Source of the DNA: Rhynchospora pubera
Lineage: Eukaryota > Streptophyta > Magnoliopsida > Poales > Cyperaceae
Assembly (NCBI GenBank): GCA_028095005.1
Contig: CM051460.1
Location: 15,051,501 to 15,115,500, forward strand
Direction of reading: 5' to 3'
DNA length: 64,000 nucleotides
The notes beneath the pieces are model-generated. The model searched no databases. It was not told the origin of the DNA and saw only the letters and a program-made list of their open reading frames with translations. A program made the translations under genes and the position numbers. Shown piece by piece: positions 1 through 11,942 of this stretch (position 1 is the first letter of the stretch; each line of letters starts with the position of its first letter).

Positions 1-722
1 TTTAGATAATTTTATATGAACGGATACGGATTTTTTTTAACCATACGAATACAGTTATGAAAAAGCAATATGATGTAGATTTCGAAATAAATACGGATAT
101 TCATCTGTATTCGTATTTTTATATGAACAAATGTCTTATGATGGGCATGTTATATTTCTTTTATAAATCTTATAGAAACTATCACCATACTTATTCTCGT
201 GGAATTTACGAAATATAATATTTTGTGATCAATTTTGTTGAATTGATGGATTTAATAGTTTTTTTTTTTTGCAATTTATTTTTTCTTTAGGTACATTCAA
301 ATACATAAACATATTATTTTGGTTCGAAGGACAGAGTTGAATTAGCTTCTATTCATGTACTTGTTTTCTTATGGGTAAATTATTTCTTTAATTGCCCAGC
401 AGTATTGTCATGATATAAAAGGTTTTGAGATTGAAAATTTTGATAGACAATGAATTGATTTTTAATGAGTAAGATGTTGTTTTTTGTTTTGTTTTGTTTA
501 ATAAAAAAATAATCGAGCAAAATGATATCCATATATATTCAATAAAATATATTTTGTATCCATTTTTGTATCTGACAATATCCAACCATATCTGTGGTCA
601 CTTAGCATCTATACTAAACTGTATCTGTGTTCGAACATATCCGTATTTGTATCCAAATTCGACAAAAAAATATAGATATAAATATGGTTTGACCACAATC
701 CGATCCATTTTCATCACCCCTA
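1..722. repeat. hAT-like element, left end outside window
   Basis: The stretch is dense in variants of ATCCGTAT/ATACGGAT and GTATTCGTAT in both orientations (near 10-60, 90-115, 540-600 and 630-700) and stops at CACCCCTA (715-722). Read inward from that end it is TAGGGGTGATGA, a terminus typical of Ac-like hAT elements with subterminal repeats. No coding capacity is visible. The left end lies outside the window, so no TSD can be tested. The class is inferred from the terminus and the repeat style only. Confidence 0.45.
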
Positions 723-1112
723 ATTGGAATGACGTTTCGTCAAAACTGTTTAATTTATTTTAAGATATTAATATATGCAAAATTTTAAATGTTTAGTATA
801 AATTTAGTTATTAGGAGGAGAACAAATTTACTACGCTAGCATAAATTGATTAAAAGTATTGTTGTCGAGAGTTATATTATTCATAAAATATTTAAATATA
901 CTCCTTGGATATAAAAAATCAGATGAGGTTCCTTACAAAGTATTCTTGGTAAATATATTATCAATCCGGCCCATTGTGATAAGGTTCCGAGATTTGATAA
1001 AATCAGACGAGGTTCCTTAAATATACTCCTTGTTTAAGTAATTTTGCGAAAGGAACCTCATCTCATTTTTAATTTTGCTTTACCGAGATTCGATCCCAAG
1101 TTTTTTTTCTGT
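723..1112. other. Intergenic, short repeated motif
   Basis: No gene seen. The 19-mer AATCAGAYGAGGTTCCTTA occurs at 917-935 and 1001-1019, with an inverted partial copy at about 1048-1061. This suggests an eroded inverted-repeat element. Confidence 0.4.
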
Positions 1113-1301
1113 GGCTCCGTTTGGATGGCTTCTTCCCGGAATAAGGAATAAGGAATAACCACTTTTTACCAATAAATTTATTTCTAACCATCCAAACTCT
1201 TCACAAAAGTTACACACTTCCCAATAAATTTACCCCTTCCCAATAAATTTCTTCCCTTCTTCCTTCTTCCTACCTTATTCTCAACGCATCCAAACGGAGC
1301 C
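1113..1301. mobile_element. Tourist-like MITE (GGCTCCGTTTGGATGG ends)
   Basis: It begins GGCTCCGTTTGGATGG and ends GCATCCAAACGGAGCC, flanked by a 3-bp TGT duplication (1110-1112 and 1302-1304). The interior holds CCAATAAATTT and CTTCACAAAAGTTACACACTT, shared with the copies at 9044, 9632 and 56241. The 3-bp TSD and the GTTTGG terminus suggest PIF/Harbinger (Tourist). The superfamily is inferred; the inverted termini and TSD are seen. Confidence 0.8.
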
Positions 1302-1539
1302 TGTAAGAAGACCAATGACTTACAAAGTATTGATCAAATTTTTTTTATAATCTATTAATATATATTTCTTATACGATATCTAGTTAAATTCATCTCATCA
1401 TTAGGTGCAATGGTTATCACGTAATTAATTGATCTGTCACTGATAGTCTGATATCATCATCTTTATTTGATAGCGTAAGGATCCTCATAAAAAATGTCTC
1501 TTTAAATAAATATTCTTTCATTTAGTTAACAAATTTTTT

Positions 1540-1679
1540 CTTTGAAGATAAATGGGTTTAAGCCACCCAACTTATTTTTAAATTAAATATCTATAAAAGA
1601 TTCCAGTCGGGTTTCGAACTTACAACATTTCACTCAAGATGCATTGCTCCTTACCACTAGACCAAAAACTGGTTCTCCA
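1540..1679 (-). mobile_element. tRNA-derived SINE, copy 1
   Basis: Read on the minus strand, the head shows a pol III A box (TGGTCTAGTGG) and about 40 bases later a B box (GTTCGAAAC), followed by an AT-rich body. The element is bounded by a direct repeat, TTAGTTAACAAA plus a T run, at about 1522-1539 and 1680-1697, which fits target-primed insertion. A diverged second copy is at 36914-37069. Confidence 0.75.
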
Positions 1680-1697
1680 TTAGTTAACAAAATTTTT

Positions 1698-2655
1698 GTA
1701 CGACGTTATTTTGTTCAAAGTGGGCAGTTTTATTTTGTGGCCATACTACGGACCAAGATGAACACTGACCATAAATTAAATTGTTTTTGTTTGAACGAGC
1801 TGAAAAAAAATATTATTCTCTAAAATTTAATGAATGGTTGTAATTGATCAGAGTTCAAATGAAATTGAAAGAACCAGTCCACTACAGAACATCCCTACTT
1901 TTTTTTACTAAAAAAAAAATCAAATTAGATGAATAAATATAAAATTCCTGTCTAGATATATGTGATCTAAACAGTCCTACTTAAGATTATCTTGATCTAA
2001 ATAAATGTGATTTAAGGAAGAAATCGATACAATTAGAAAGATGCTCAATACAACACAATACGTGGGATGAATAATTAGCGGGAATGTATGTGTGGTACTA
2101 AATTCTAAATAGCATAGAATTGAATAAGAGAGCGGAGGCATGTGATTTGGTGCATGGAAGTAGCCTGAGGAAAAGAGTTAGGTCGGGTGTCTTTTTCAAC
2201 AATTGCATGGGTCATTTTAAGTACGTGGTCGGAGGGTCAGCCAAGTCGGGATAGTGCTGTAGTCTGTCAATGGATAAGATATTTTTCATATTTATATTCG
2301 TTATTTTTTTTACCTATATTCAACTTGTGTTCGTTAAAAATTGACTTTTATCTGTATCTTATCCTTATCCTTGCCTGTTAGGAAATTTTAATAAAAGTAG
2401 AATAACAGTAAAAAATAGATAATAATAATCATAATAATTCAATGAAAAATGATGTAATATGAATAAATAGATACATTAATAAAGTGCAACATTGAATAAT
2501 TATACCATATATTCTCATATCAATTGTCTTTAATATATATATATATATATATAACTAAGTACTGATTATACAATATCAAATAAAATAGCGTGCAAATCAA
2601 TTTTTTCATTAGTAAAAATTTTATTTTTTCTCTCTTTAATACACTTTTAATTTTT
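1698..2655. other. Intergenic, no gene recognised
   Basis: AT-rich DNA with only short spurious reading frames. A (TA)n run lies near 2537-2553. Around 2260-2380 there are ATCCGTAT-like words resembling the hAT repeats at the window start; they are too eroded to delimit. Confidence 0.5.
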
Positions 2656-2660
2656 GCCTC

Positions 2661-2921
2661 GGGCCTTGCTCTAGAAGATGTGAATGGAATAGAGTGAAAA
2701 GAGAGGAAAACTGACCAATCCCTGCCGAAGACCTTTATCCTGCTCTAGAATTTTTTAAATTTGAAAAAATATTAAGAAGAACGAGGAACAATGGAGTTTA
2801 ACTCTTCTGTAAAAACCTCAAGAGAGGTGCAACATGTGATTACTCTCAATTTTTTGATGTACGTCTTTTCTCTTCCCATTAATTTTCTTTTCTTTTCTTA
2901 TTATATTCTAGAGCAAAGCTT
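2661..2921. mobile_element. MITE, CTCTAGAA-type ends, copy 1
   Basis: Its ends are GGGCCTTGCTCTAGAA and TTCTAGAGCAAAGCTT, inverted to each other. The interior (GAGTTTAACTCTT, AAGAGAGGTGCA, TCTTCCCATT) is shared in the same order with the next element at 2974-3229, so the two are neighbouring copies of one family. Confidence 0.65.
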
Positions 2922-2973
2922 TAAAGAAAAATATTCAGCCACAAAATCAAAGTGATTTTTTGGATTTCCTTTA

Positions 2974-3229
2974 GGATTAGCTCCAGAAGGGTTGAATGAG
3001 GGAGGGTGAGGGAAGATGTGAACTGTCATTTTTCTGCCCAAGGTCTTTATCTAGCTCCAGAAATTAATATTTAAATAAAAATCAAGAAGAATGAGAGAAA
3101 ATGGAGTTTAACTCTTATATAAAAATATGAAGAGAGGTGCATTTGTGATTACATCCAAATTTAAAGTGTACTCCTCTTCTCTTCCCATCCCTTTCCTTTC
3201 CTTTTCCTAATAAATTCTGGAGCAGGCCC
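2974..3229. mobile_element. MITE, CTCCAGAA-type ends, copy 2
   Basis: The termini GGATTAGCTCCAGAA and TTCTGGAGCAGGCCC are flanked on both sides by TTA (2971-2973 and 3230-3232), the preferred target of Tourist/PIF-Harbinger elements. It is internally homologous to copy 1, only about 50 bp away. Confidence 0.7.
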
Positions 3230-3235
3230 TTAGAG

Positions 3236-4880
3236 GTCAACCGAATTATCTACGCCAATCCACTTTTTATGTTCACGTAAATAAAAATTAATATAAAGAA
3301 CTACAACTAAAAAGACAAAATTGGAAAGGAAAAAATATTTTAATGTAGCATTTTCATATAGCAACCTAATTATATTTTAATGTAGTATTTTCATCTAGCA
3401 ACCTAATTATCTAATTATCCATTAACGTATCAATTAAATCTTATAATCTTATTTTTTTATTATGATAAAAATTATAAACTATATAATGGTATAAATAAAT
3501 AATGAATACGAAATAGTTTTATTATCTAATAAATTAACATTTTTTTATCCATATCTACATCCGATAGTTTAACAAAAATAAAATTTTATCTATATCCTTC
3601 TTATCAAATACAATCGAAGTTGGATAAACAGTTAAAAACTAAAAAGTATATTGACGGCCTATACTGCTCATTGCTTTTTTTTTTTATTCGATACTGCTCA
3701 TTGCTCAACCCAAATACTGAACTTCACGAGAGAGAACGTGATATCCCAAGTAACTGAATAAGTCTTACCTTCAAGGCTTCAACGTAAATCTATGGGGTTT
3801 GGTGGGGCCACGTTGGTCCCACCTTTCCCTTGTGCTTACCGAGATTTGCGGAATTTGACGTCAACAAGGTGAACTTAATAAAAATCCTCTGTTGTTTTCT
3901 TTCTGTAACGTGGATCTAGGAAGTGACTGAGAGATGGGTCCTTCTCACTGAAGTTGGTTGATATATGCGGGACCAAATAGTCAGAATAGTGGGAGCAAGG
4001 TTTGGTCCATGGATCTATAATGGAAGGATTTGATTTGTCTGTACATAGGATTTTTTGACAGAAGAAGATTATGTCCTATGGAGCATGAAGTATGAACTAC
4101 GCACAATATATTTTGTATTTATTTTATAGCTTAAATTTTGATTCGCAGTACTGGGTACACCTGATTTTTAATTTTTTATTGACAGTACCAGTTTTTTTGT
4201 TCAGAGGAATATACCATTTTGGTACATTTTTCCTTTCATCTTGTACAGTCATGAGTCATGATTTTAAACAGACGTTCAACGCTTGGAATGGTCAACAGAT
4301 GTACTTGATGAACGGTGGATATACACTTATATATATGGATCATTTTAAAATGCGATTCATGCGGTTTAACGGTTGGGTAGTGATTTAGCATTTATCGGTG
4401 ATAAAATAAAACAGTAGTGCGGTATGAACCAAAACTAAGATAAAACGGCGATAAAACGGAAAAAACGGAGTTTTTTAAAAGTTTGATATGGATCAAGTTT
4501 TTTTTTTTTCCTTTTTTTTGTCAAAAAACGGATAATAGATTTTTTTAGAATGGTTATTAGTAGTTTTAACTTTGTGAGCGGAACATAAAACATTAAAACG
4601 GCCATTATTTTAATATCGATATGGTAATTAAATGCTATAAGATCTCAAATTCGAATACAGTGAACAATCCGGGAGAGGAGATGATGTGTAATTTGTTCGA
4701 AACTAGAATCTGACAAGATAAGAGTATCCTAGTCATTTTCATCCCATCTTGGCCATGCTTTTCACTTTTCTTTTTTATTTTTATTTTTTTTTCTTTGTCA
4801 AGTCGCTTAGACAATTAATCGTAATATTCTAGGTTTGGATCTAAAGTTCTAAACTATAACCGCCGTTAAAAAAAAATACG
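3236..4880. other. Intergenic, no gene recognised
   Basis: No exon structure or known protein found on either strand. Around 3540-3640 and 4370-4460 there are decayed inverted words (GGTGATAAAA, AAAACGG, ATCCATATCTACATCC) that look like old hAT debris; similar words recur at 37610-37710. Confidence 0.5.
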
Positions 4881-4890
4881 GATTAAAATA

Positions 4891-6250
4891 CGGAATTGCT
4901 TAGGACCATCCCTAACATACTATCATCCTCGTCATCCTCACACGTACGTAACAAATCTCTCTCCCCACGCGTACACTCTATCACCTCCCCCTCCTCTGTA
5001 CGCGTTCTCCCTCCCCTGCCCTGTCTTCCCTCCCACTTACGCAGTCCCCCCTCCCCTCTCCCCCCTCCTCTCTCCCACATACGCGGTCCCCCCTCCCCCT
5101 CCTCCCTCCCATGTACATCGTCCCCCCCACCCTTCTCCTCTTCCTCCTTCAACACTTCATAACTGTTGAAGTTAATATATTTAAATGTTGAAGACAATAT
5201 CGTAATTGTTGAAGTTAATATATGTACTGTTGAAGTTATATATGTAATTGTTAAAGTTAATATGTTGTATATGTAACTATTGAAGTTAATATATATAACT
5301 GTTGAAATTAATATATATAACTGTTGAAGTTAATATGTGTAACTGCTGAAGTTATATATGTAGTTATTGAAGTTAGATATGTAAGTAATATGTTATATAT
5401 GTAACTGTTGAAGTTAATATATATAACTGTTGAAGTTAATATGTGTAACTGCTGAAGTTATATATGTAGTTATTGAAGTTATATATGCAAGTAATATGTT
5501 ACATATGTAACTGTTGAAGTTAATATATATAACTGTTGAAGTTAATATATATAATTGTTGAAGTTAATATGTGTAACTGTTGAAGTTATATATTGAAGTT
5601 ATTGAAATTATATATGTAAGTAATATGTTATATCTGTAACTGTTGAAGTTAATATATATAACTGTTGAAGTTAATATATATAACTGTTGAAGTTAATATG
5701 TGTAACTGCTGAAGTTATATATTGAAGTTATAACTGCTGGAACAACACTCTGTCTTTCTTCCGAGTATATGCAAGTAATATGTTATATATGTAACTGTTG
5801 AAGTTAATATATATAACTGTTGAAGTTAATATATATAATTGTTGAACTTGGCATATTTAAATGTTGAAGGTAATATTGGAAGTGAGCATATTTAAATTGT
5901 TGAAGTTGACATATATATTAACTTCAACAGTTATATATATTAACTTCAACAGTTAAATATTTAACCTCAACATTTATAATCAATATATATTGTGTGTGTG
6001 AGAGTATGATATTATCAGAGGGTGGGGGGGAGGGGGGGCGTACGCGGAAGGGTGGGGGTTGGGGAGCGTACGGGGGAGGGTGGGAGGGGGCGAGCGTACG
6101 CTGCAGGGGAGCGTACGTGGGAGGGCTGGGACGAGCGTACACGGCAAGGAGGGAAACAGAACAATTTCCAAAAATGGAAAACGCGTAGAGCCAAAAATAG
6201 AAAAAACGCGTGGGGATGAGAAATATCGGGGATGATCCTTATCACCCCCG
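4891..6250. mobile_element. Non-autonomous Mutator-like element A (CATCC family)
   Basis: It is bounded by a 10-bp direct repeat GATTAAAATA (4881-4890 and 6251-6260). Both 21-bp termini begin CGG and end CATCC (left CGGAATTGC..ACCATCC; right, read inward, CGGGGGTGA..ATCATCC). Inside the ends lie a C/T-rich arm (about 4950-5140) and an inverted G/A-rich arm (about 6005-6145), each sprinkled with GTACG, around a core of 22-bp AT-rich repeats. There is no transposase. The size and TSD fit a MULE. Elements B (11672) and C (44717) share the ends and layout. Confidence 0.75.
5160..5960. repeat. 22-bp tandem array (ACTGTTGAAGTTAATATATA unit)
   Basis: Dozens of imperfect units built on ACTGTTGAAGTTAATATATA fill the core of element A. 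Longer blocks recur, with GTGTAACTGCTGAAGTTATA and GTAAGTAATATGTTATATATG seen about every 110-130 bp. The last part turns over: 5918-5965 carries units in inverted orientation (TTAACTTCAACAGTTA). The unit resembles the array in element B (ATAACTGTTCAATTTATTTG). Confidence 0.85.
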
Positions 6251-6556
6251 GATTAAAATATATTTTCGACATCAACTTCATTTAACCGTTCAGAATTTGT
6301 TAGATCAATTTTTTTATTATAAAATCTTAAGATAAAGAAGTGCAGAACGCGCTTAGACATTTAGTCGGTTTGAACGCCGTTAAAACCTTAACTTTAACAC
6401 AATAGGTACATTTCTTTGCACCCAGCCACCTTTGTACTGCAGTCTTTTCTCCTAATTTTTCTTTTCTTAGACACTATTGTGGTCGAAGAAAAATTTACAC
6501 AACAAATATATAACATAATTTATCATTTTTGACAATACATGAAATAGGGGACCTAA

Positions 6557-7009
6557 CAGTGGCGGAGCCAGAAATTTTTGTAATGGGGTTCAATAAATTC
6601 AAAATATTAACATGAGAGAATTTAAACTATTTCTTTAGCTAAAGACTAGAGAAACCAAATAGCAAATATTAACATGTTGTTATAAAATTGTGCTCTCACA
6701 CTGAAAATGGGTAATTGGAAGACAAAAATTAGCTAACTTGATTACTTGACTATTTTTTCTTACTCAATATCTTTCCATATTTTTTAAGAATTGCTAATTG
6801 CATCAAAAAAAATTTTACCATAAGACAGATCCATATATTTTAATGGGGTTCAATCAATATAATTTTATATATTTATTGTGAGGTTCAAATTAGTGTGTCA
6901 TAGAAAAATTCATGCTATATGTACAATTTTTTATAAAGGCAGCAAAATTAATTTTTTTTTTTCAATGGGGTTAATTGACTCCCATTTGTTGAATGTATCT
7001 CCACTTCTG
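6557..7009. mobile_element. Tip100-like hAT MITE
   Basis: It starts CAGTGGCGGAGCCAG and ends ATCTCCACTTCTG, with a perfect 8-bp TSD GGACCTAA (6549-6556 and 7010-7017). Subterminal AATGGGGTTCAAT motifs recur at 6580, 6842 and 6964. The 8-bp TSD and GGCGGAG terminus are hallmarks of the hAT Tip100 group (knowledge of the family). No transposase is present. Relatives are at 28643 and 33647. Confidence 0.88.
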
Positions 7010-7017
7010 GGACCTAA

Positions 7018-8164
7018 GCAAAGGTATTGTTCCTTGAAATAGTAATATAATGTTTTTTTTTTGGAAAGGATAATGTCACTTTTATGTGCATGGGACCCGG
7101 TGTTACTGTCAGTCCACATTTTCAGGTCTGAAGAACCGGACTTTGACTTAGCACATGATCTACAGTTCAATAAATTATCAAGGACATATATAACATAAAT
7201 ATACTCTTACCGCTTCTCTAATCAGTAGTAACTTGCTTTAAAGCAACTGCCTGTTAGTTAACAGTGTGCTTCTAATTACTAGTTATCCAGATATCCAGAG
7301 TGGCGTGTAGAACAAACCAATGGATTTGATTGAGATTTTATGCATATAGTAATGATATTTCCAAATTACTATATGTATGTGTTCATAATTTCATATTTGA
7401 CACAATTTGGATATTCTTGTTCTTATTAAAACTGAAGTATCGTATTGTCTTGAGTGTATTATATCAGATATTAGTTAATAGATTTTTTTCAGAAATGATA
7501 ATTGCCATCTGCAGTTTTGTCATACTTTGCCATTGCTAAATACAAAGTGAACACATAAAACATATAAAATAAACATGTAAACTATCAAATTGAACACTCA
7601 CAAACAAATAAGTGTTCTCATCTCTTTTTCATATTTTTATATGCACATTCAACTTATTTTTATTAAACTTATTTATTTGTATGTGTTCACTTTGATCACT
7701 ATATATGTTTAGCTTATATATTTAATGTGTTTATTTTTATTTAGCGATGGTAAGGGATGACAAAACTGGAGAAAACATTAATCAATTTCCGATTTTTTAC
7801 TAATAACATGCTCTGCGCCTCTGCCATGAAACAATTTTTGTTCATGGTTCTTTCGGCCCAAAAAGGTTTCAAAGAGGAAAATAATAGCCCATTGTCAAAT
7901 CCCTTAACGAAATTTCAAAGATCAGAGCCCAAAATCTTATACAAGGCAAACGGCAGCTAGCAACTGGCAACTGCCCAGATGAAGATAAAACATAAATATG
8001 AAATGAACAAAAATATCTCATTTCTTGCCAATAATGATCAGAGAAATTAGTAGGATATTGATGAATATCAGAATATTACATACTAATTACTGGTACCAGA
8101 GAGAGAACCTGAGGAATAACATATGAAAGATTCTAACTGGACGTGAGCACAAAATAACCACCAA
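7018..8164. other. Intergenic with a foldback repeat at about 7496-7770
   Basis: The segment 7496-7770 is an imperfect inverted repeat: TTTGTCATACTTTGCCATTGC..AAGTGAACACAT on the left is answered on the right by ATGTGTTCACTTTG..TTAGCGATGGTAAGGGATG. A fragment of the same family lies at 54844-54950. The remaining DNA contains no recognised gene and forms the downstream flank of the LITTLE ZIPPER gene. Confidence 0.5.
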
Positions 8165-8719
8165 TCAGGAGGGAATATGCGCCGACAAATGTGCCGTTGA
8201 TTCGAGATGAGATAACAAGATTTTGTTCTCTTGAAGAAGCTCAAGAGCCTTCTCTCTCAGCTTTCGGTTCTCTCGCATGATGCAACTATTTTCCCTGTAT
8301 AGTTTTATGGCTTTTGTCAGCTCAGTCTCTAATCTGACGTCTGGTGTCTCTTTCAACCTTCTTTGGATTCTAATAGAGAAAGCACAGTTGCATTAATTAA
8401 ACATATATCTATGTTAGATCTTCTCTTTGTCTCTCTGTTCTTATTTTTCTTTTGTTGATTCTCTTTTATTTTGCAGCTTAGGAAGTTAGAACTAAAATGA
8501 ACTTTTAGCGAATAATTCCAAAAACCAAACAAACAGCAACAAACAGTTGTATAACATCTATTAGATACATGTTTTGTTGCCAAAGGATAGTCTTATATAC
8601 CTTCTTGGTCTTCTTATTCTTCTTCTCAGAAACACAGCATAATATGATTTCTTCTTCTTGAATTGAGAATGAAAAGATTGCGGCTTTGCTTCAAGCAATT
8701 TGTAGGAGCTGAAAATCAT
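8165..8719 (-). CDS. ZPR: LITTLE ZIPPER (ZPR1/2-like) microprotein, 2 exons
   Basis: Exon 1 is 8601-8719 (119 nt) and exon 2 is 8165-8369 (205 nt). The donor AAG/GTATAT and acceptor ATTAG/A join in phase 2 to give 107 residues. Residues 1-50 are basic, with an arginine-rich stretch spanning the junction (RRRIRRPRR). Residues 56-95 form a leucine-zipper helix containing KLYRENSCIMRENRKLREKA and LLQENKILLSHLE, the signature of LITTLE ZIPPER proteins. Members of this family dimerise with the zipper of class III HD-ZIP factors and block their DNA binding; HD-ZIP III factors activate them in turn, forming a feedback loop in leaf polarity and meristem control (family knowledge). The ATG at 8717-8719 is the natural start. 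It was called from the zipper and splice logic; the paralogue (ZPR1 versus ZPR2) is not resolved. Confidence 0.82.
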
Positions 8720-9043
8720 ATTTAGAACCTTGGAATACAACTAAAGGAATTCGGAAATTTTGAATGGACAGAGCCGAAAGCAAAGTTTTATAGATGGATC
8801 TGAGAACAACTTTACAGTTCAAGTTTATGCATGTATGACCCCACCAAACCCAGATATATCATGGAGCCGTAGACAATGAGGAAATAATAATATAACCTTA
8901 TTAGATACATGTTTTTGGAAAACAAAATACAGGGGTCCATGATATATCTTATGCGCACTTCTTTTGTTTTTGGGAAAAATACAGGGGTCAAGCCCGTGCC
9001 CATTGTACATTGTTCCTTTGCGATCATACCTCCCTTATCTATA
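8720..9043. other. Upstream flank of the ZPR gene
   Basis: This should hold the promoter and leader of the minus-strand ZPR gene. A short inverted/direct duplication is visible: TTAGATACATGTTTT occurs at 8561-8575 and again near 8899-8913, and ACAGGGGTC recurs at 8930 and 8981. No HD-ZIP III site can be asserted by eye. Confidence 0.35.
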
Positions 9044-9202
9044 GGCTCCGTTTGGATACCGGCGGGAACAAGAAAATAACCCTCTTCCTTATTCCTAACC
9101 ATCTAAATTTATTATAAACAATTCAAATTTTTTACAAAGTTACACACTTTCCAATAGTTTTTTTCTTATTCCTCTTATTCCCACACCATCCAAACGGAGT
9201 CT
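9044..9202. mobile_element. Tourist-like MITE (GGCTCCGTTTGGAT ends), copy 2
   Basis: The termini GGCTCCGTTTGGATAC and CCATCCAAACGGAGTC are inverted. The interior CAAAGTTACACACTTTCCAATA matches the copies at 1113, 9632 and 56324. Flanks are ATA and TTA, so the TSD is not clean. It sits about 325 bp upstream of the ZPR start. Confidence 0.7.
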
Positions 9203-9631
9203 TATAATACATGACTCGATTTTCTCATGTCAAATTGAAACAAAATAATTGGTCTTGAGTACAAGTCCGTTAAATATTTCTTGGTGATACCAATTATGGA
9301 TAAGTTAAATAAAACGTAACCTGCTAAGTATAATTTTTGAAAACTTCGTCCAGTACATAATTCACTCTTTTTTTTTTTTGTACACGTAAGAATGAATCAT
9401 GTACAATGGCCAAGAACATTGTTAACCACTCGAACACACTCCCTTCATGAATTATCTAAATAATTAAGAAAGCACCAGTTCGTTATTACATTTCTTTCCA
9501 GAATTCCTGTACTGGGAATAGAAATGATGTCGCTTTGAATTTAAGAGGTGATTAGTGTGCAATTATTTGTGATGAGTCAACGAAATTGTTGCTTTAAAGC
9601 CCCTTTTCTCTAAATTAACTAGTCTACTTCA

Positions 9632-9806
9632 GGCTCCGTTTGGATGGCTTCTTCCCGGAATAAGGAATAACCACTTTTTACCAATAAATTTATTTCTAAC
9701 CATCCAAACTCTTCACAAAAGTTACACACTTCCCAATAAATTTACCTCTTCCTAATAAATTTCTTTCCTTCTTCCTATCTTATTCTCGACGCATCCAAAC
9801 GGAGCC
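9632..9806. mobile_element. Tourist-like MITE (GGCTCCGTTTGGATGG ends), copy 3
   Basis: Nearly identical to the copy at 1113-1301. It starts GGCTCCGTTTGGATGG and ends CATCCAAACGGAGCC, with a clean 3-bp TCA duplication (9629-9631 and 9807-9809). The high identity between two copies 8.5 kb apart implies fairly recent activity of this family. Confidence 0.82.
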
Positions 9807-9861
9807 TCAGAGAATTAATTGTGATATTCTTTCCCTCAACCAATTACCGAGCTATTTTATT

Positions 9862-10080
9862 AAAGTTTTAGGATGCCAACATGTTCGATCAACAATAATT
9901 CCCTACATAGATGTGTAGGTAGAAATCTGCAAAATAAAAGAGCTTGAGATGGTAACACTTCAATTAATTAAAGTTTTAGGATGCCAACATATATGTTTGA
10001 TCAACAAATAATTCCCTACACAGATGTGTAGCTAGAAATCTGCAAAATAAAAGAACTTGAGATTGTGACACACTTCAATT
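9862..10080. repeat. Tandem duplication of about 110 bp
   Basis: Two head-to-tail copies both start AAAGTTTTAGGATGCCAACAT and run through TGATCAACAA(A)TAATTCCC, AGATGTGTAG and AATCTGCAAAATAAAAGA to CTTCAATT. They differ by a few substitutions and small indels. No coding content. Confidence 0.85.
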
Positions 10081-11662
10081 TAGAAAAAAAAAACAAATAG
10101 TGAAAAAAGGTCAACAACATTATGACAACCATCATAACTTAGACATTGTACTTCCTATGGTTTGACATATGGTGCATGTCATGCATGTAATGATGTATCC
10201 CCATCAGTGCTTTTCCTGAGGTCTCTACTGCCACTCCATGAATCATCAATGACTGAGAAGAAAAAAATGATACTTTGCTATCAATCCCACCTTTTTGAGT
10301 CGAAAAGGGCACTTTCTTGTTTATGCAAAATTCATCATTGCGAATAAAGCAAAGACAACATTCACGCCCCAATTCCAATTCCAAGTCTCCAACCCAAATT
10401 TTTCGCTCTTTAGTAGATTTATTTAATTTATAGTACAAAATTACAAATAAGTACATAACACTGGGATTGTGAACTTAGTGTAAATTACACTTATCAACAT
10501 CAAATTACAAGTCCGAATTTGTGATGATGTTCCTTCACAAACAATGGGTGTATGTGTGCAACTTGTATTTTTTTTATTATTATTTTTTTGGGAAAACCGG
10601 GTAGCGACTACCTGGTAAAGAACTTGTACATGTTTTTATGAATAAATAAATTTATAAACATCAAAGTAAATGCTAGATCTTACTGTAGGATGGTTCGAGG
10701 ACTCGAGGTTCGATTGATGCAGGACCTTGTTGCAATGGTGGAAGGATGACGACTTCGGTGGTTGAAGAGAAAATTCTTCTACGACCGAAGTTCTCTGCTT
10801 GGTTCGAACTTTGAAGTGACACCTTTGTGCACCAGTTAGGTCGGGGTTTGTGAGAGCTGCATACATGTATAATAGCAGTATGTGTCTATGTATTAATTTT
10901 TTGTTTCGGTGTGACGTACCAATTGATACCAGTACAGATGGTTGTGAATTTGTGACTTTTATTATATATACATTGTAATACTTTTTATTATTAATAAAAA
11001 TTGTCTGTTTTATCGGCTTTAAAAAAGTAAATGCGTAGATCATAAATATATTAAGATCAACATTTCAAATTTTGTTATATGGAATTTTTTTTTTAAGGTT
11101 AAGCTCTGGTGCTGCAAACTGCAGGATATCCGAAAGATAATAAAAGAAGATACAAATAGAAGAAATTATGCAAGATAAAATGGGAAAAGAACAGTCTAGT
11201 CTGTGGTCCTACGGTATGAGCAGGTTGGATTCGTATCTTATGTTGATTTTTGTATATTTTATTGTTATATATTTAGAACTTGGTTATCCAAGAAACTTTT
11301 TCAGGTTCTGAAAGTACTTGGACAATAAAAACGATGGTGATTAATTATCCAAAACACTGTGATACGAACTCAAAAGAGAGGGGGAAAAAAATAAAAACAA
11401 TGCGAAACGATATCCCTTTGAAGCTTTCATAAAATAACATTTTGATTTGTACTAGTGCTAATTTTGTGCGTTGCGCGATTTATCTGCGTCTGTTTGGACT
11501 TTGGAGTATGATTCCAGTTCAATTCACTTCAAATCTCAATAGTTGCAGCAAAGTTTGAGATTCGTAAAGAAGTTTTGTGCTATCTGGTCATGCTTCAAAC
11601 TGTATAGAATAATAACATGTGAATTGGGCATATACATAATTAACATAGAACAAAAGACGGCA
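10081..11662. other. Intergenic, no gene recognised
   Basis: Only short unsupported reading frames on both strands. The longest (minus, 10636-11043) has no recognisable domain, low-complexity content and no splice context. I see no RNA gene. Confidence 0.5.
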
Positions 11663-11942
11663 CCTAAAAAGGGTAATTACTACTTACCATCCATTTTTTT
11701 GTCATCACCGTCATCCACAAGATCGGCGCCCTTCATTTTTTCGCGCGTCTCCATCGGATCGCCTAACTCCATCGCGTCTCTCCTCCCCTCCCCTCCCCTC
11801 CCCTCCACTCTCTTTCATTTTTCCGCGCCTCCTCCCACCTCTCCCCTCTCTTCTTTTTTTTTCGCGCCTACCTCTCCTCTGTCTTGCTTCTCTCCTCTTC
11901 CTTCCTTCTTTCCTCTTTTTCGACTCATTTCTTCTTTTCAAT

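Noticed and set aside
4883..5197. ORFs in the C/T-rich arm of MULE A (and in its G/A-rich mirror at 5994-6281)
   Set aside because: Low-complexity purine/pyrimidine tracts give long open frames on both strands at once; composition explains them.
5160..5860. Regular short repeats that could suggest a CRISPR-like array
   Set aside because: Units are contiguous 22-bp tandem repeats without unique spacers, in a plant nuclear transposon.
10636..11043. 135-codon minus-strand ORF
   Set aside because: No recognised motif, odd residue composition and no supporting exon; likely chance.
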